The position numbers were made by a program, and so were the translations under genes. Shown here piece by piece: positions 54,089 to 62,282 of a DNA stretch of 64,000 bases. The number at the start of each line of letters is the position of its first letter. Within the stretch, counting starts at the first letter, position 1. Under the pieces are notes generated by a model. That model made no database searches, was not told the origin of the DNA, and worked only from the letters and a program-made list of their open reading frames with translations. The DNA is from Echinicola marina (GTDB taxonomy: Bacteria > Bacteroidota > Bacteroidia > Cytophagales > Cyclobacteriaceae), in contig NZ_CP080025.1 in NCBI RefSeq assembly GCF_020463795.1, positions 5,535,001 through 5,599,000 on the forward strand, read 5' to 3'.

Positions 54089-54757
54089 ATGATTTATACA
54101 AAATATATTTGGAGACTTTTTTGGTTACTGATAATAGGATCTCAAGCCTGCACGCCCAAAGGACCAGAATTTGTCGACGAACTGGACTTGGTCATTACAT
54201 CTAGGGACAACAATATCAATTTTGATGACTTTTTGACTTATACACTAGCCGACAGTGTGGTCTTTATAAGCAACGAAGATGAGTCACTTGCTGAAGAAAC
54301 GGAAGATTTTCTCCTTACTGAAGTCAATGAAAAATTCAGTACATATGGCTGGCAAGAAGCACAAGATCCCGCATCTGAGGGATCTGATGTGATCCTTCTT
54401 ATCACGGTTATTAATACCGTCAATTTCAATTTAGTGGGTTGGTGGGACTATTGGGGCTGGTGGCCAGGCTGGGGCTGGTATTCACCCGGATACCCTCCAG
54501 GGGGATGGTATCCGGGATATCCAGGTGGATGCTGCTATTTTGGGGGAGTTTACTCGTACCGGGAAGGAACTGTATTGATAGAAATGATCACACCAAACGG
54601 AGTTACAGTCAACAATAACAATGCTCCAAACCCCATACCTGTTATATGGACAGGGGCATTGAATGGTCTACTTAGTGGTAGCCAAAGCAATATAGAAAAC
54701 AGGATCAGCTCAGGCCTTGAGAGAATGTTTATAGACTCTCCCTATTTAAATAAATAA
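54089..54757 (+). CDS. DUF4136-like lipoprotein with aromatic/glycine-rich insert
   Basis: This 222-residue lipoprotein has a signal ending at SQAC. It follows the DUF4136 plan: FVDELDLVITSRDNNINFDD, then LADSVVFISNEDESLAEETE, a mid-domain strand SDVILLITVINTVNFNL, and the C-terminal NPIPVIWTGALNGLLSGSQ. Between residues 120 and 155 there is a striking low-complexity insert of Trp, Tyr, Gly and Pro (WWDYWGWWPGWGWYSPGYPP). The function is unknown; such inserts may be an extended surface-exposed segment. It is followed 17 bp later by a small outer-membrane barrel, so the two form an operon. Confidence 0.75.
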   Translation: MIYTKYIWRLFWLLIIGSQACTPKGPEFVDELDLVITSRDNNINFDDFLTYTLADSVVFISNEDESLAEETEDFLLTEVNEKFSTYGWQEAQDPASEGSDVILLITVINTVNFNLVGWWDYWGWWPGWGWYSPGYPPGGWYPGYPGGCCYFGGVYSYREGTVLIEMITPNGVTVNNNNAPNPIPVIWTGALNGLLSGSQSNIENRISSGLERMFIDSPYLNK

Positions 54758-54774
54758 ATTAAAGTCACTTAAAG

Positions 54775-55395
54775 ATGCTTAAAAAACACCTTATACCTAT
54801 CTGTCTTGTTTTGGTCATCGGCCTTATCAAATCATACCCGGCCTTTTCCCAACAAGAAGGAAGCAATAAGTTTACCTTACATTATAGCCCGTCTACTACA
54901 ATAGGCGACGCGAAAGAATTTGTTGATGACTTCAGTTTTAGAGGGTTTGGTGTAGCCTATGAATATTTTATCAAATACAACTTATCCATTGGTATCAGCT
55001 CCGGATTATCCACTTACTATTCCTCTAGTGATGGACCGGTCTCTAATATTATTGAGCGGAACAATAAAACCATTGTCTTAACTGCCAAAGAATTTAATTA
55101 TATCAACTCCATCCCCGTTTTGCTAACCTCCAGCTATTATTATGGTGATTCTGGAAAAGCAAAACCATACCTGTCTTTAGGAATTGGAGGCTATAACGTG
55201 CTAAGATGGAAAGAAATAGGGCTTTACCGTTTTGAAGACAATAAGTTTCTGTTTGGAATAGCTCCAGCAGTAGGGGTTTCTGTCCCAATCGCCTATTCCA
55301 GCAGCTTGGATTTAGGCATTCGGTACAATCAGGCTTTTGGTGAGGACAGTTTCAGCAGCATGGATTTCCGTTTAGGATTTTCTTGGTTTTATTAA
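54775..55395 (+). CDS. Small outer-membrane beta-barrel protein
   Basis: This 206-residue protein has a signal peptide (GLIKSYPAFSQQ). The mature part has alternating amphipathic strands (NKFTLHYSPSTTIGDA, then GFGVAYEYFIKYNLSIGISS, then KPYLSLGIGGYNVLRWK). It ends in MDFRLGFSWFY, a typical barrel-terminal aromatic. It resembles the eight-stranded OmpA/OmpW-like barrels of Bacteroidota. It is paired with the DUF4136 lipoprotein upstream. No specific function is evident. Confidence 0.78.
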   Translation: MLKKHLIPICLVLVIGLIKSYPAFSQQEGSNKFTLHYSPSTTIGDAKEFVDDFSFRGFGVAYEYFIKYNLSIGISSGLSTYYSSSDGPVSNIIERNNKTIVLTAKEFNYINSIPVLLTSSYYYGDSGKAKPYLSLGIGGYNVLRWKEIGLYRFEDNKFLFGIAPAVGVSVPIAYSSSLDLGIRYNQAFGEDSFSSMDFRLGFSWFY

Positions 55396-55479
55396 TTGGC
55401 ATTTTAGCTCCATAATCGTCTCACATATTATAATGCCTGTTTAATATCCACAACATTCCTTTCATTAAACGGCTATTTT

Positions 55480-55998
55480 TTAGATCAACTCTACTCCCAA
55501 TTTGCCCAAATGAGAACCAAAGGCAATAATCAAACAAGAAATTACTGCTCCTACGCTAATGGCAAAAAAAGATTGTCTACGCGGTAATTTGAAAATATAA
55601 GCCGCAATAGTTCCCATATAAACCCCGGTAAAAGGCAAAGGAATCATAACAAAAACCATAAGGCCCCAAAAACCATATTTTTCTATTTTATCCCCAACCC
55701 CATTCTTTGCTCTCCTCATCAGTTTAACTGACTGGTTCTTATAGACCTTATGTTTCCAAAGCTTTGCATTGAAGGTATCTATAAGGAACAATAAAATCGG
55801 AAAAACCAATAAATTAGCCCCCAAGCCCACCAAAAGGGCTAAAATAGGATCCAAACCATTGATTACGGCATATGGAATCCCCACTCTGGACTCTCCAAAA
55901 GGAGAAATACTCAATAGAAAGGTATGAAGAATAATATGTATCATTTTGGCAATTATAATAGCATGGAATACCCAATGGAAGAGCGTCAAAATCGCCAC
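55480..55998 (-). CDS. Small multidrug export family membrane protein
   Basis: This 172-residue inner-membrane protein shows the Sm_multidrug_ex (COG2426) pattern: SPFGESRVGIPYAVINGLDP with the conserved ESR/P(Y) block, ALLVGLGANLLVFPILLFLI, YGFWGLMVFVMIPLPFTGVY and SVGAVISCLIIAFG. Despite the family name, transport of drugs is not well established. ATG 55944 (MIHII) is an alternative start. It stands alone, convergent with the barrel gene. Confidence 0.85.
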   Translation of the reverse strand: MAILTLFHWVFHAIIIAKMIHIILHTFLLSISPFGESRVGIPYAVINGLDPILALLVGLGANLLVFPILLFLIDTFNAKLWKHKVYKNQSVKLMRRAKNGVGDKIEKYGFWGLMVFVMIPLPFTGVYMGTIAAYIFKLPRRQSFFAISVGAVISCLIIAFGSHLGKLGVELI

Positions 55999-56051
55999 CT
56001 TCTCATCAATGGTCTCCCACTAAAAGAAATAGAATTATTGAACTTTAGGAA

Positions 56052-56420
56052 TTAGCTTATCGCCCTGTAAGGAGGTGCCCTTCCTATAAAAACATGGGCC
56101 AGGTCAAATATTGGGTTGTCAACCGATATAAATAAAAAATTAGCATCAAAGGTATTTTTGCCCAGTGATAGGGAACAAACCCTTATAAAGAAATTCTTTA
56201 CCCTTTGATGGTCATCTTCATTAGAATGCTTTTTGATTTTTTGAGCAAATGGACGGTATTGGGCTTTCCCTTTTAACGCCACCATTTCTACCTTACTCAG
56301 GATTTCACCATGAGGCAATGTATCATATACCGGCTTTAGCTCCTCTTCAGAACAGAAGAGGATAACTGCAGTTAACAGCACTAAGTTGATCGATATTTTT
56401 ATGATTTGATACACTTTCAA
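56052..56420 (-). CDS. Hypothetical exported protein, 122 residues
   Basis: I do not recognise this protein. It has a hydrophobic N-terminus (ISINLVLLTAVILFC) that could be a signal peptide or, less likely, a lipoprotein signal. The mature part is charged and contains VYDTLPHGEILSKVEM and ISVDNPIFDLAHVFIGRAPP. No catalytic motif is visible. It lies between the multidrug-family gene and pepP on the same strand, with gaps of about 54 and 156 bp. Confidence 0.55.
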   Translation of the reverse strand: MKVYQIIKISINLVLLTAVILFCSEEELKPVYDTLPHGEILSKVEMVALKGKAQYRPFAQKIKKHSNEDDHQRVKNFFIRVCSLSLGKNTFDANFLFISVDNPIFDLAHVFIGRAPPYRAIS

Positions 56421-56530
56421 TTATTTCATCTTCTGACTTAAGGACAAATTAATCACACAATAACAATCAATTCTCCTTTCATCAGGTTCTTTCACGCTGC
56501 AAATTAAATGCAATTCTAACAAAAAAATAA

Positions 56531-56566
56531 ATTCATCTCTCGGGTTTTCTACCCAAGAGATGAGTT
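56531..56566 (-). terminator. Intrinsic terminator after pepP
   Basis: CTCATCTCT / AGAGATGAG-type arms with an inner GGG/CCC form a hairpin. It is followed on the minus strand by TTTATTTTTTTG and begins 10 bp after the pepP stop. Confidence 0.75.
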
Positions 56567-56575
56567 ATTTTCATA

Positions 56576-57958
56576 TTAGCCTTTCAAAGCCTCCATTCTG
56601 ACACCTTCCACATCATCTGGAGCAATGGGCAATGGCGTCCCTAATAAGTCTGCCCCATCCGATGTAATAACGAAATCTTCCTCTATCCTGATTCCTCCAA
56701 AATCCCTGTAGGTTTCCAGCAGGTCATAATTGATATAAGCATCAATCTGTCCAGTAGCCTTATACATATCAATCAGTTCAGGAATTATATATATACCAGG
56801 TTCAACGGTGATCACATTGCCAGTAGCTAATTCCTTGCCAAGTCTCAGTGATTTCAGGCCAAACTCTGTTGATTTTTTCAACTCAGGAGTATACCCCACA
56901 TATTGCTCGCCGAGGTTTTCCATATCATGAACGTCCAATCCCATCATATGTCCTAAACCGCATTGGAAAAACATGGTGTGTGCACCTGCTGCTACGGCTT
57001 CTTTTGCATCCCCCTTCATCAAACCCACACCTTTTAATCCTTCTACCAAAGTCTCAGCAGCCAACAAATGGACATCCTTAAACTTCACCCCTGGCTTCAA
57101 AGCCTCCACAGCAGCCCTGTGGGACCTATATACGATTTCATACAGCTCTCTCTGACGCGTATCAAATCGAGCACTTACAGGGAAAGTTCTGGTCATATCT
57201 CCTGCATAAAATTCCGGTGACTCTGCTCCGCTATCAAAAAGAAGTAAATCTCCGTCCTTGATAGTATTACCGTAATAATGATTGTGAAGGGTTTGCCCAT
57301 TGATGGTCGATATCGGTGGAAACGACAAAGCGGCATTTTTGTCCCTAGCTACTTTTGTAGCAATAGCCACCAACTCATACTCTTTCATGCCCGCCTTTGC
57401 CGCTTTCATTACGGCCAGATGTAATTCAGAAGTTGTTGTAACGGCCTTTTCCAATTCTACCAATTCTTCCTTAGACTTGATATTTCTTTGCTCGGCCACT
57501 GCTTGAATAAATGGCACCGAAGCCATGGCCTCCACCTCTTCCACTGACTTTTTGAAAATCTCCCTCAGCTTCAACACATGTTCTCCTCTATATGGAGGCA
57601 ATACCTGACAGTCTTTTTTTATCGTATTCGCTATTTTGGACAAAGGAGCTGTATAGCTCACGCCAACTTTTTCTGCCAGCTCGGCAATGGTTGGCTGGGG
57701 ACCGGTCCAAACAATATCGTCTATCTCGTAATCATTTCCGAAAATATAATCCTTGTCCTCGTCACAATCTATCACCCCCACCAAACCTGGAAGGGATAAT
57801 CCAAAATAATATAAAAAGGTACTGTCCTGACGGAAGGGATACCAGTTGTGTTTAAAATTGATACTTGCCTCTTCATTGCCTAAAAACAATAACTGGCCGC
57901 TACCCATCTTTGCTCTTAAATGGGCTCTTCTTTCTTTGTAAATCTCTCTATTAAACAT
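56576..57958 (-). CDS. pepP: Aminopeptidase P family protein (Xaa-Pro aminopeptidase)
   Basis: This protein of about 460 residues cleaves N-terminal Xaa-Pro bonds. The N-terminal AMP_N domain reads REIYKERRAHLRAKMGSG. The M24B pita-bread domain has the two-metal ligands in LLFDSGAESPEFYAGDMTRT, GLGHMMGLDVHDMENLG, ITVEPGIYIIPELID and GGIRIEEDFVIT. I place the start at MFNRE (57958). The frame is open to 58099, but that extension lies in the terminator of the porin gene, so it cannot be coding for this protein. It is a single-gene unit with its own terminator. Confidence 0.92.
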   Translation of the reverse strand: MFNREIYKERRAHLRAKMGSGQLLFLGNEEASINFKHNWYPFRQDSTFLYYFGLSLPGLVGVIDCDEDKDYIFGNDYEIDDIVWTGPQPTIAELAEKVGVSYTAPLSKIANTIKKDCQVLPPYRGEHVLKLREIFKKSVEEVEAMASVPFIQAVAEQRNIKSKEELVELEKAVTTTSELHLAVMKAAKAGMKEYELVAIATKVARDKNAALSFPPISTINGQTLHNHYYGNTIKDGDLLLFDSGAESPEFYAGDMTRTFPVSARFDTRQRELYEIVYRSHRAAVEALKPGVKFKDVHLLAAETLVEGLKGVGLMKGDAKEAVAAGAHTMFFQCGLGHMMGLDVHDMENLGEQYVGYTPELKKSTEFGLKSLRLGKELATGNVITVEPGIYIIPELIDMYKATGQIDAYINYDLLETYRDFGGIRIEEDFVITSDGADLLGTPLPIAPDDVEGVRMEALKG

Positions 57959-58065
57959 TATATATGGGAAGGTTATATATCCTGCAAAGGTCTTAAAGTA
58001 TTTTTGCTCAACAAAAAAAGAACTGCAATAATTCCAGTCCTTCCTCTTTAGCACTGGCTTTAAAC

Positions 58066-58099
58066 CAAAAATGCCAGCGCAATCAAACTCCGCTGGCAT
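58066..58099 (-). terminator. Intrinsic terminator after the porin gene
   Basis: AATGCCAGCG / CGCTGGCATT is a perfect 10-bp stem followed by TTTTTGG on the minus strand. It starts 61 bp after the porin stop. It overlaps the open frame upstream of pepP. Confidence 0.8.
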
Positions 58100-58159
58100 T
58101 CGTAACCTTTGTCTATCAAATAGCCTTTCAAGGAACTGTTTGAATCATATTTGAACGAA

Positions 58160-59374
58160 TTAGAAAGAAAAATCATACTGCACTCTGAACCTCCAACTGG
58201 AAGCCCTTCTATTAACCGATGCCCTGTCAAAATCAAAATAAGTCACATCAGTAGTCAACTTGCTCCTATGCTCCGCAAAGAAAACATTAAGCGCAAGGGC
58301 ATACTCTTCGGTAGTATTTCTAGGTATCGCCCTGTCAGGCTGATAGAAAGCATATCTTCCGGCTACTTCAAACAAAGGGTTTTCTTGCGCTCCTCTTTGG
58401 TGGTTCACCACATAACCTGCCTGGCCATAATACCCCTCTAGATGGTGGTCGGCTGCCCAACCACGTGTATCTAGAATCCTTTTACGATGATACTCACTCT
58501 GCCAACTGAAGCCTTTATATTCAAAAGCTGATTCCAGCACATATTGATCAACCTGATACTGGCCTGGCTGGCCAATATCTTCATATCCTTCCAAATCTCC
58601 ACCTCCTCCAGATGAGAACCTGGTATACATACTTGTATTGGTGGCTCCAGCAGCGGCTATGGAAGCCTGAGGACTCGTGAAGTAGGTCAAATCAGACCCA
58701 TTGAAATCGACTCCGTCTCCTAAAAAATTCCAATATACTTTGCCCACATACATCAAATGGTGGTCATCATTGTCCCTTGCTCCTCTACCATTACCAGTCA
58801 AAATGGACAAACTATAATTAAAGTCCAACAAATTCCCATTATCTATTCGTCCATATGCAGATACTCCTTGCTGCCTATCCAAGGTAAATGGACGATTGAT
58901 TATAGAACGTTCCAACATTTGCTGCTTACCGCTGGAAATGGACCTTTCTCTGGAGTAATCAATTTTCCATTGCCCCACCTTAAAACTAAGCCACTTAAAC
59001 TTTTCCAACTTCACTTCAAAATTCAACAACCTATTCGCTCCTAATTCATATTCAAAATAGTACTTTAACCATGGCTGATGAGCAAATCCTCCTACCTTAA
59101 GCCTAGCCCTATTAATTTTGAAAATATTTCTGGTTTGTACTTCAAAATCATCAAAAGTGACCGGATCTTGATCCCCTGGATAGGCGTATCTAAACTGAAG
59201 CCTTCCTCCAATCTGAAGTCTATATTTATTATCCGGACTTGTAAATTGAAAACCTCTGGTGGTATATTGAACATCGACTCTAGTTGAGTCATTTTCTTTA
59301 ACTTGCACAGCATTTGCTTTTACCGTAATCACAGTGATTAGGACAAATAAGGCAATGGCCTTCCTTAATTCCAT
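58160..59374 (-). CDS. Phosphate-selective porin O/P-like outer-membrane protein
   Basis: This 404-residue protein has a signal peptide (ITVITVKANAVQ). The porin O/P pattern is visible in YRLQIGGRLQFRYAYPGD, KINRARLKVGGFAHQPWLKY and LKEKFKWLSFKVGQWKIDYS-like strands, ending in SWRFRVQYDFSF. Porins of this type are trimers with 16 to 18 strands. Phosphate selectivity in Bacteroidota is not assured. A promoter with TTG, a 21-bp spacer and TATCTTTA is at 59392-59423. The gene stands alone with its own terminator. Confidence 0.88.
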   Translation of the reverse strand: MELRKAIALFVLITVITVKANAVQVKENDSTRVDVQYTTRGFQFTSPDNKYRLQIGGRLQFRYAYPGDQDPVTFDDFEVQTRNIFKINRARLKVGGFAHQPWLKYYFEYELGANRLLNFEVKLEKFKWLSFKVGQWKIDYSRERSISSGKQQMLERSIINRPFTLDRQQGVSAYGRIDNGNLLDFNYSLSILTGNGRGARDNDDHHLMYVGKVYWNFLGDGVDFNGSDLTYFTSPQASIAAAGATNTSMYTRFSSGGGGDLEGYEDIGQPGQYQVDQYVLESAFEYKGFSWQSEYHRKRILDTRGWAADHHLEGYYGQAGYVVNHQRGAQENPLFEVAGRYAFYQPDRAIPRNTTEEYALALNVFFAEHRSKLTTDVTYFDFDRASVNRRASSWRFRVQYDFSF

Positions 59375-59391
59375 AAGAATTGCTTTTTTTA

Positions 59392-59423
59392 TAAAGATAT
59401 AATTTTACTTTTTCTATTGTCAA
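59392..59423 (-). promoter_or_regulatory. Promoter of the porin gene
   Basis: The minus strand has TTG (59421-59423), a 21-bp spacer and TATCTTTA (59392-59399), seven of eight matches to TAnnTTTG. The box is 17 bp upstream of the porin ATG. Confidence 0.6.
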
Positions 59424-59647
59424 AGATTCCTTGCATATATCTGACAATAACTCAGCGGATGATAAATCAGTCTCTGATATTTAGGCTGCAAAATTATATT
59501 TAATATTTCTCTCCAAAACCTTATCAATATTATCCTTATGTTAATATTTATATCAACATATTAATACAATCGTAACAACGTGATTAATATCTTGGGAGAT
59601 TAAATCTTTAACCTAAATCCTTTTATTAGCAGTTCCACCTTTTTTTC

Positions 59648-59655
59648 TATCTTTG
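59648..59655 (+). promoter_or_regulatory. -7 box of the prs-rplY operon
   Basis: TATCTTTG is an exact match to TAnnTTTG, 42 bp upstream of ATG 59698. It would place transcription start near 59662, inside the open frame that precedes the likely prs start. Confidence 0.65.
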
Positions 59656-59697
59656 TGGAGAAATATTGTCTTAACTATTCCTACAACAAATACACAC

Positions 59698-60630
59698 ATG
59701 ATGCCTGAGGTTAAACTCTTTGCTGGGACCAATACCAAAAAACTTGCAGAATCAATCGCCACCAACTACGGCCAGGAATTAGGAAAATTAACACTATCCA
59801 AGTTCAGTGATGGAGAAATGTCACCAAGTTTCGACGAGTCTGTACGTGGATGCCATGTTTTCCTTATCCAATCGACCAACCCCAATGCTGACAATCTATT
59901 AGAGTTGTGCCTGATGATCGACGCTGCAAAGAGAGCCAGTGCCTATAAAGTTTGTGCAGTAGTCCCTTATTTCGGATATGCCCGGCAAGACAGGAAAGAC
60001 AGACCAAGAGTTTCTATTGCCGCTAAGCTGATCGCCAATATGATCACCTCTGCCGGTGCTGATAGGATCATGACCTGTGATTTGCACGCCGGCCAAATAC
60101 AAGGATTTTTCGACATTCCTTTGGATCATTTAAATGGATCAGCTATTTTTGTGCCCTATTTGAAAAGCCTGGATTTAGGGGACAATCTTATCTTTGCATC
60201 ACCAGATGTAGGAGGTGTAGGAAGAACCAGAGCTTATGCCAAGCATTTTGAAGTAGAAATGGTTGTTTGTGACAAACACCGAAAGAGAGCTAATGAAGTG
60301 GCTTCCATGCAAGTAATTGGTGAGGTAGAAGGAAGGGATGTTGTTTTGGTAGATGATATGATAGATACTGCCGGAACCATCTGCAAGGCCGCCCAAATCC
60401 TTTTGGATAAGGGAGCCAATTCAGTTAGGGCGATCGCGACACATGGTGTTTTGTCAGGAAAAGCCTATGAAAATATTGAAAACTCTGTTTTGGAGGAACT
60501 AGTCGTCACAGATACCATTCCTTTAAAAAGAGAGTCTTCAAAAATCAAGGTATTGACAGTGGCTGATTTATTTGCCAAAGCCATTCATGCCGTGACAGGC
60601 AATGATTCTATCAGTGCCCTGTTTATTTAA
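59698..60630 (+). CDS. prs: Ribose-phosphate pyrophosphokinase
   Basis: This protein of about 310 residues makes phosphoribosyl pyrophosphate from ribose-5-phosphate and ATP for nucleotide, His and Trp synthesis. It shows VKLFAGTNTKKLAESIA, the catalytic flexible loop YFGYARQDRKDRPRVSIAAK, the binding signature CDLHAGQIQGFFDIPLDHL, and the PRPP loop VVLVDDMIDTAGT. The start is ATG 59698 or 59701 (MMPEV); the open frame to 59653 crosses the promoter. It is followed by rplY after 43 bp, and the two are probably one operon. Confidence 0.96.
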   Translation: MMPEVKLFAGTNTKKLAESIATNYGQELGKLTLSKFSDGEMSPSFDESVRGCHVFLIQSTNPNADNLLELCLMIDAAKRASAYKVCAVVPYFGYARQDRKDRPRVSIAAKLIANMITSAGADRIMTCDLHAGQIQGFFDIPLDHLNGSAIFVPYLKSLDLGDNLIFASPDVGGVGRTRAYAKHFEVEMVVCDKHRKRANEVASMQVIGEVEGRDVVLVDDMIDTAGTICKAAQILLDKGANSVRAIATHGVLSGKAYENIENSVLEELVVTDTIPLKRESSKIKVLTVADLFAKAIHAVTGNDSISALFI

Positions 60631-60673
60631 AAAGAGAATTTTAATTTATTCATACACTTATATATTCTAGATT

Positions 60674-61261
60674 ATGAAATCGTTAGAGATTATAGGGTTT
60701 AAAAGAGCAAATCTCGACAAGTCGGAATTGACTCAAATCCGTGAAGAAGGAAGCGTACCATGTGTGGTTTACGGACCAGGTATCAAAGAGCAAATTCACT
60801 TCCATTCCCCTGCCATTCTTTTCAAGGAGTTGATCTATACTCCTGAAGTACACATGGTAGACCTAAACATCGAAGGAACCAAAGTAAAAGCGATCCTTCG
60901 TGAAGCACAATACCACCCAGTAAGTGAGACTTTATTGCACGCTGACTTCTTGGCGTTCAGTGAAGATAAAGCCATCAAAATGGACATTCCTGTGGATATC
61001 CATGGTTCTTCTCCAGGTATCCTTAAAGGGGGGAAATTAGAATTGAAAGCAAGAACTCTTACTGTTAAAGGTTTGGCTAAAGATCTTCCTGACAGCATTC
61101 CAGTATCTATCAGCCACTTGGAACTTGGTAAATCTGTAAAAGTTGCTGAGGTGAAAGCCGAAGGTTTTGAAATCCTTACAAGCCCTAATGTTTCTATTGC
61201 TACCATCGGTATTCCAAGAGCACTTAGAGGTAAAAAGACTACTGAAGAATCTGAAGATTAA
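60674..61261 (+). CDS. rplY: 50S ribosomal protein L25/general stress protein Ctc
   Basis: This 195-residue protein binds 5S rRNA. It has the N-terminal L25 domain (LEIIGFKRANLDKSELTQIR, then VPCVVYGPGIKEQIHFH, then LREAQYHPVSETLLHADFLA) and the C-terminal TL5/Ctc beta domain (VDIHGSSPGILKGGKLELKA). It is the long CTC type, not the short E. coli type. It ends in an acidic tail and is followed by a clear terminator. Confidence 0.95.
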   Translation: MKSLEIIGFKRANLDKSELTQIREEGSVPCVVYGPGIKEQIHFHSPAILFKELIYTPEVHMVDLNIEGTKVKAILREAQYHPVSETLLHADFLAFSEDKAIKMDIPVDIHGSSPGILKGGKLELKARTLTVKGLAKDLPDSIPVSISHLELGKSVKVAEVKAEGFEILTSPNVSIATIGIPRALRGKKTTEESED

Positions 61262-61287
61262 TTCAGCCTTCATACATGAACTTAACA

Positions 61288-61317
61288 AATCCTGCCGTCA
61301 AGCTTGTCGGTGGGATT
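61288..61317 (+). terminator. Intrinsic terminator after rplY
   Basis: AATCCTGCCG and CGGTGGGATT pair with two wobbles around a CAAGCTTG loop, followed by TTTTTTATTTT. It is 27 bp after the rplY stop. Confidence 0.75.
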
Positions 61318-61352
61318 TTTTATTTTAATTTATTTATCTTCAAAGGCATCTC

Positions 61353-61913
61353 ATGAAGTATTTAATTGTAGGACTGGGTAATATTGGCCCAGAATATGAA
61401 CTTACGAGACATAATATCGGATTCCTCACACTTGATCGATTGGCAGACCAAGAGAGTCTTTCTTGGAGCAGCAATCGACTGGCTTTCACTACAGAATACA
61501 AATTCAAGGGGAGAAATATCTATATGATCAAACCAACCACTTATATGAACCTGAGTGGTAAGGCCATGAATTTCTGGATGAAGGAATTAAAAATCCCCAA
61601 GGAAAACGTATTGGTCATTGTCGATGATGTAGCAATCCCCTTTGGAAAGCTGCGCTTAAGAGCCAAAGGATCTTCAGCAGGCCATAATGGACTGAAAAAT
61701 ATTGAAGAACTAACCGGCGGACAGAATTATCCCCGATTGCGCTTTGGCATTGGAGATGATTACCCCAAAGGAAGACAAATAGACTACGTACTGGGCAGAT
61801 GGTCACAGTCCGAAATTAATGAATTACCGATCATCATGGACAAGGCTATCGACATGATAAAGGGCTTTTGTACTATTGGTATCAATATGACCATGAGCCA
61901 ATTCAATGATTAA
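61353..61913 (+). CDS. pth: Peptidyl-tRNA hydrolase
   Basis: This 186-residue enzyme releases tRNA from prematurely dropped peptidyl-tRNA. It has the Pth signature: Asn10 and catalytic His20 in [17 protein letters not shown], Asn66 in [12 protein letters not shown], and Asp91/Asp92 with the following [20 protein letters not shown] and [11 protein letters not shown]. Length is normal. The next gene follows after 18 bp, so they are probably co-transcribed. Confidence 0.96.
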   Translation: MKYLIVGLGNIGPEYELTRHNIGFLTLDRLADQESLSWSSNRLAFTTEYKFKGRNIYMIKPTTYMNLSGKAMNFWMKELKIPKENVLVIVDDVAIPFGKLRLRAKGSSAGHNGLKNIEELTGGQNYPRLRFGIGDDYPKGRQIDYVLGRWSQSEINELPIIMDKAIDMIKGFCTIGINMTMSQFND

Positions 61914-61931
61914 CCCTTACCTCTAAATAAA

Positions 61932-62228
61932 ATGAAATCAATCAACCTAGGCATACAAATCGTCCCTAAAAGCAACCAACTCGACACCTATAGCCTTGTG
62001 GACAAAGCTATAGAAGTCATAAAAGCTGCAGGAGTGAAATATGAAGTCAATCCTTTTGAAACTGTCATGGAAGGCCCTGAAGACGAATTGATGGCAATTG
62101 CAAAAAAAGCCCAAGAGGCAGTCCTAGAGGCTGGAGCTGATGAAGTACTGGTTTATTACCGCATGCAAATCCGCAAAAATGGAGATGTCACTATGGATGA
62201 AAAAACAGCCAAACATAAGCAAGCTTAA
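61932..62228 (+). CDS. MTH1187/YkoF-type thiamine-binding family protein
   Basis: This 98-residue protein resembles the DUF77 family (MTH1187), ferredoxin-like domains that bind thiamine or form oligomers. It shows INLGIQIVPKSNQLDTYSLV, AAGVKYEVNPFETVMEGPED and AGADEVLVYYRMQIRK. It is a single domain of the usual length. It sits downstream of pth and ends 30 bp before a shared terminator. Confidence 0.85.
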   Translation: MKSINLGIQIVPKSNQLDTYSLVDKAIEVIKAAGVKYEVNPFETVMEGPEDELMAIAKKAQEAVLEAGADEVLVYYRMQIRKNGDVTMDEKTAKHKQA

Positions 62229-62258
62229 ACCTTCTAAAATCCATCCTTGAAAATAAAA

Positions 62259-62282
62259 ATGGGTACTAGTTTCAGTACCCAT
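62259..62282. terminator. Bidirectional terminator overlapping the rarA stop
   Basis: ATGGGTACT / AGTACCCAT forms a perfect 9-bp stem with a 6-nt loop and has A- and T-rich flanks on both sides. The right arm overlaps the last codons and stop of rarA (62272). It serves both convergent units. Confidence 0.75.

Larger units (their letters stand above)
59375..59697. other. Divergent promoter region, porin and prs
   Basis: This 323-bp gap holds the porin promoter (59392-59423) and the prs -7 box (59648-59655). The centre is AT-rich with no ORF, hairpin or repeat that I can support. Confidence 0.5.

Noticed and set aside
54440-54530. Repetitive WGW/PGY-coding stretch as a tandem DNA repeat
   Set aside because: The repeat is in amino-acid composition only; the DNA units are not regular.
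57959-58099. N-terminal 47-residue extension of aminopeptidase P
   Set aside because: The extension lies over the porin terminator hairpin and is unlike the family N-terminus.
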